Assembly (NCBI GenBank): GCA_023268425.1
Contig: JALRFN010000334.1
Location: forward strand, 1-6,270
From: Burkholderiaceae bacterium
Lineage (GTDB): Bacteria > Pseudomonadota > Gammaproteobacteria > Burkholderiales > Burkholderiaceae_C
Reading direction: 5' to 3'
DNA length: 6,270 bases
Shown: piece after piece, positions 4,830 to 6,270 of the stretch
How the letters are laid out: every line of letters starts with the position of its first letter
How positions within the stretch are numbered: position 1 is the first letter of the stretch
The notes under the pieces: model-generated
The model's database searches: none
What the model saw: only the letters and a program-made list of their open reading frames with translations
Told to the model about the DNA's origin: nothing
Made by a program: the position numbers and the translations under genes

Positions 4830-5849
4830 ATGAAGAAGTTCACTGCCCTGGCCTTGGCCGCTGCCGCTTTGGTTTCTGGCGCCGCTCAAGCCACCACCGT
4901 TTTGACCGTCTCAAGCTGGGTGCCTCCTAAGCATCTGTTGTCGGTCGCGCAAGCCGACTGGTGCGCCGAGCTGACCAAACGCACCGAGCAGCGCGTGCGC
5001 TGCAACATCCTGCCCAAAGCACCGATGAACGCGCCCGGCACGCTGGACGGCGTGAAAAAAGGTCTGGTCGATGTGTCCTTCATCGTCCACGGCTACACCC
5101 CTGGCCGCTTTGCCGCCACCAAGATGGCTGAGATGTCATTCTTGGGCGACAGCGCCACCACCACCTCGGTCGCGTACAACCGCGTGGCCTCAAGCAACCC
5201 AGCGTTCAAAGCCGAAGCGGACAAAGAAGAAGTGCACGTCATGAGCTACTTCACGCACGGCCCCGGCATGATCCTCAACACCAAGCGCGAAATCAACAGC
5301 GTTGCTGCGTTGCAAGGCTTGAAGTTCCGCATCGGCGGTGGTTTGATTGGTGACATCACCAAGGCCTTGGACGTGAACACCAGCCTGAAGCCCGCACCTG
5401 CCTCGTATGAGCTGTTGTCCACCGGCGTCATGGACGGCACCTTCTTCCCGGCCGAGTCCGCTGACTCCTTCAAGTTGATCACCCTGTTGACCAACGCCAC
5501 CACCATCCCCGGCGGCCTGTACAACACCAGCTTTGCCTTCTTGATGAACCCCAACACCTACAAGAAGCTGGACGCGCAAGACCGCAAGATCGTGGACGAG
5601 ATGTCCGGTGAGTTCGCCGCCAAGCACTTCGGTGGCTATTGGGACCGCGCCGACGCAACAGCGATGGAAAACATGCAGAAAAAAGGCGTGAAGATCATCA
5701 AAGCCTCACCCGCTTTCGTGCAAGACATCACCGTGCGCACCAGCAAGATCGAGCGTGACTGGGTCGCCGAAGCCAAGGCTTCAGGCATGCAAGACCCTTC
5801 GGGTGCCTTGAGCGCCTTCCGCGCGGAAATTGCCAAACTGCAAAAGTAA
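4830..5849 (+). CDS. dctP: TRAP transporter periplasmic solute-binding protein (DctP family)
   Basis: A 339-residue DctP-family binding protein that delivers a solute, usually an organic acid, to a TRAP permease. The N terminus is a classic Sec signal peptide (MKK, hydrophobic 4-18, likely cleavage after AQA at 21). The mature protein opens with TVLTVSSWVPPKH and carries LKFRIGG (164-170), where Arg167 matches the conserved arginine that salt-bridges the substrate carboxylate in this family. Two cysteines (45 and 58) in the mature part could form a disulfide. The start at 4830 has AAGGAA seven bases upstream and begins exactly at the signal peptide; an earlier in-frame TTG at 4791 would spoil it. 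The membrane subunit gene follows. The neighbouring degradation genes suggest a heteroaromatic or dicarboxylic acid as substrate, but that is inference from position. Confidence 0.9.
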   Translation: MKKFTALALAAAALVSGAAQATTVLTVSSWVPPKHLLSVAQADWCAELTKRTEQRVRCNILPKAPMNAPGTLDGVKKGLVDVSFIVHGYTPGRFAATKMAEMSFLGDSATTTSVAYNRVASSNPAFKAEADKEEVHVMSYFTHGPGMILNTKREINSVAALQGLKFRIGGGLIGDITKALDVNTSLKPAPASYELLSTGVMDGTFFPAESADSFKLITLLTNATTIPGGLYNTSFAFLMNPNTYKKLDAQDRKIVDEMSGEFAAKHFGGYWDRADATAMENMQKKGVKIIKASPAFVQDITVRTSKIERDWVAEAKASGMQDPSGALSAFRAEIAKLQK

Positions 5850-5861
5850 GCGGCAGGGTCA

Positions 5862-5881
5862 GGGGCTGAGTGTTCAGCCCC
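5862..5881 (+). other. intercistronic hairpin 1 after the TRAP binding-protein gene
   Basis: GGGGCTGA (5862-5869) pairs perfectly with TCAGCCCC (5874-5881) around a four-base GTGT loop, 12 bases after the stop codon. No T-tract follows, so it is more likely an mRNA 3'-end stabiliser than a terminator. Confidence 0.55.
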
Positions 5882-5892
5882 ACACGCAATGC

Positions 5893-5931
5893 GAAAATAC
5901 GGCGGGGCACGTCAGTGCCCCGCCGATTTTC
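5893..5931 (+). terminator. intercistronic hairpin 2, possible attenuator between the TRAP genes
   Basis: An 11-bp perfect stem (5900-5910 with 5915-5925) has a GTCA loop. After one bulged A it is extended by GAAAAT pairing with ATTTTC. Only four Ts follow directly, and the small-subunit ribosome binding site starts just downstream. Partial termination or an RNase block here would make the binding protein more abundant than the permease, as is common in such operons. Confidence 0.6.
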
Positions 5932-5944
5932 TTGGAGAACGCAC

Positions 5945-6270
5945 ATGCGTCAATGGCTGGAAAAAATCTGTGGCACCGTGGGCGGATTGGCTTTGTTTGC
6001 CATCATGGTGTTGACCTTTTTCGATGTGGGCGGGCGCAAGTTCCTGAACCAATCGATCACGGGCTCGCTGGAGCTCACCGAGATGTTGATGGTCGTGGTC
6101 ATCTTCTCCACGCTCCCCCTGGTCAGTTTGGCTGAAGAGCATGTGGCCTTTGGTTCGCTGGATGGATTCTGGCCCAAGACCTTCAAGCGCATCCAGCGCT
6201 TTCTGGTGCAAATGGCCTGCGGTCTGGCCCTGTTGTGGGTGGGCTACCTGATGTGGAATGCCGGCACTGA
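5945..6270 (+). CDS. dctQ: TRAP transporter small permease subunit (DctQ family), 5' part
   Basis: The frame is open from ATG 5945 to the window edge (108 codons plus two bases), so the 3' end is missing; family members are usually about 160-200 residues. GGAG at 5934-5937 is a good ribosome binding site. Visible features are a first membrane helix (about 9-26), the FDVGGRKFLN motif that follows it, GSLELTEMLM (40-49) leading into the second helix (about 46-63), the EEHVAFG segment (64-70) and a third helix (about 86-104). This pattern is typical of DctQ, the four-helix inner-membrane subunit that pairs with the large DctM permease. It lies 95 bases after the binding-protein gene in the same direction; dctM is expected next, outside the window. 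Confidence 0.88.
   Translation, partial: MRQWLEKICGTVGGLALFAIMVLTFFDVGGRKFLNQSITGSLELTEMLMVVVIFSTLPLVSLAEEHVAFGSLDGFWPKTFKRIQRFLVQMACGLALLWVGYLMWNAGT

Noticed and set aside
1..6270. CRISPR arrays, tRNA or rRNA genes, riboswitches
   Set aside because: No regularly spaced direct repeats, no cloverleaf-like segment with tRNA signature bases and no recognisable riboswitch core were seen on either strand.

Overview
The window looks like high-GC betaproteobacterial DNA, probably Burkholderiales and perhaps Comamonadaceae. This rests on overall protein style, GC-rich codon use with many TTG leucines, and a TRAP operon beside an aromatic-type catabolic cluster. No rRNA or other marker is present, so the placement is an inference.

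Layout. Bases 1-112 are clearly AT-richer (about 45% GC) and carry no recognisable gene; they resemble the end of a mobile element or another foreign junction. Next comes a minus-strand operon, listed here in transcription order from right to left: a NicX-family 2,5-dihydroxypyridine 5,6-dioxygenase-like protein (3579-2497), an alpha/beta hydrolase (2500-1676), an acyl-CoA-dehydrogenase-fold flavoprotein (1679-432), and the first 99 residues of an AMP-forming acyl-CoA ligase (430-131), cut off next to the AT-rich segment. Divergent from this operon, on the plus strand, are a flavin reductase (3669-4229) and an overlapping MarR-family regulator (4222-4671), followed by a rho-independent terminator. 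Then comes a TRAP transporter operon: a periplasmic binding protein (4830-5849), two intercistronic hairpins, and the start of the small membrane subunit (5945 to the window edge).

Inferred working model. The TRAP system imports a carboxylate. The MarR protein controls the divergent promoters through an AT-rich palindrome at 3628-3649, and perhaps the TRAP promoter through a similar element at 4767-4789. The catabolic genes combine a ring-opening dioxygenase of the pyridine-diol type and a hydrolase (the NicX plus NicD-type pairing of nicotinate and picolinate degradation) with a CoA ligase, an acyl-CoA-dehydrogenase-like protein and a flavin reductase. That combination is not the textbook nic or pic pathway. 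It suggests a variant N-heteroaromatic acid route, possibly with a CoA-thioester stage and a two-component flavin monooxygenase. The acyl-CoA dehydrogenase homologue lacks a glutamate at both usual catalytic positions in my hand alignment, which fits a monooxygenase-like or otherwise altered role. The ligase appears broken, so the route may be decaying or supplied with a ligase from elsewhere.
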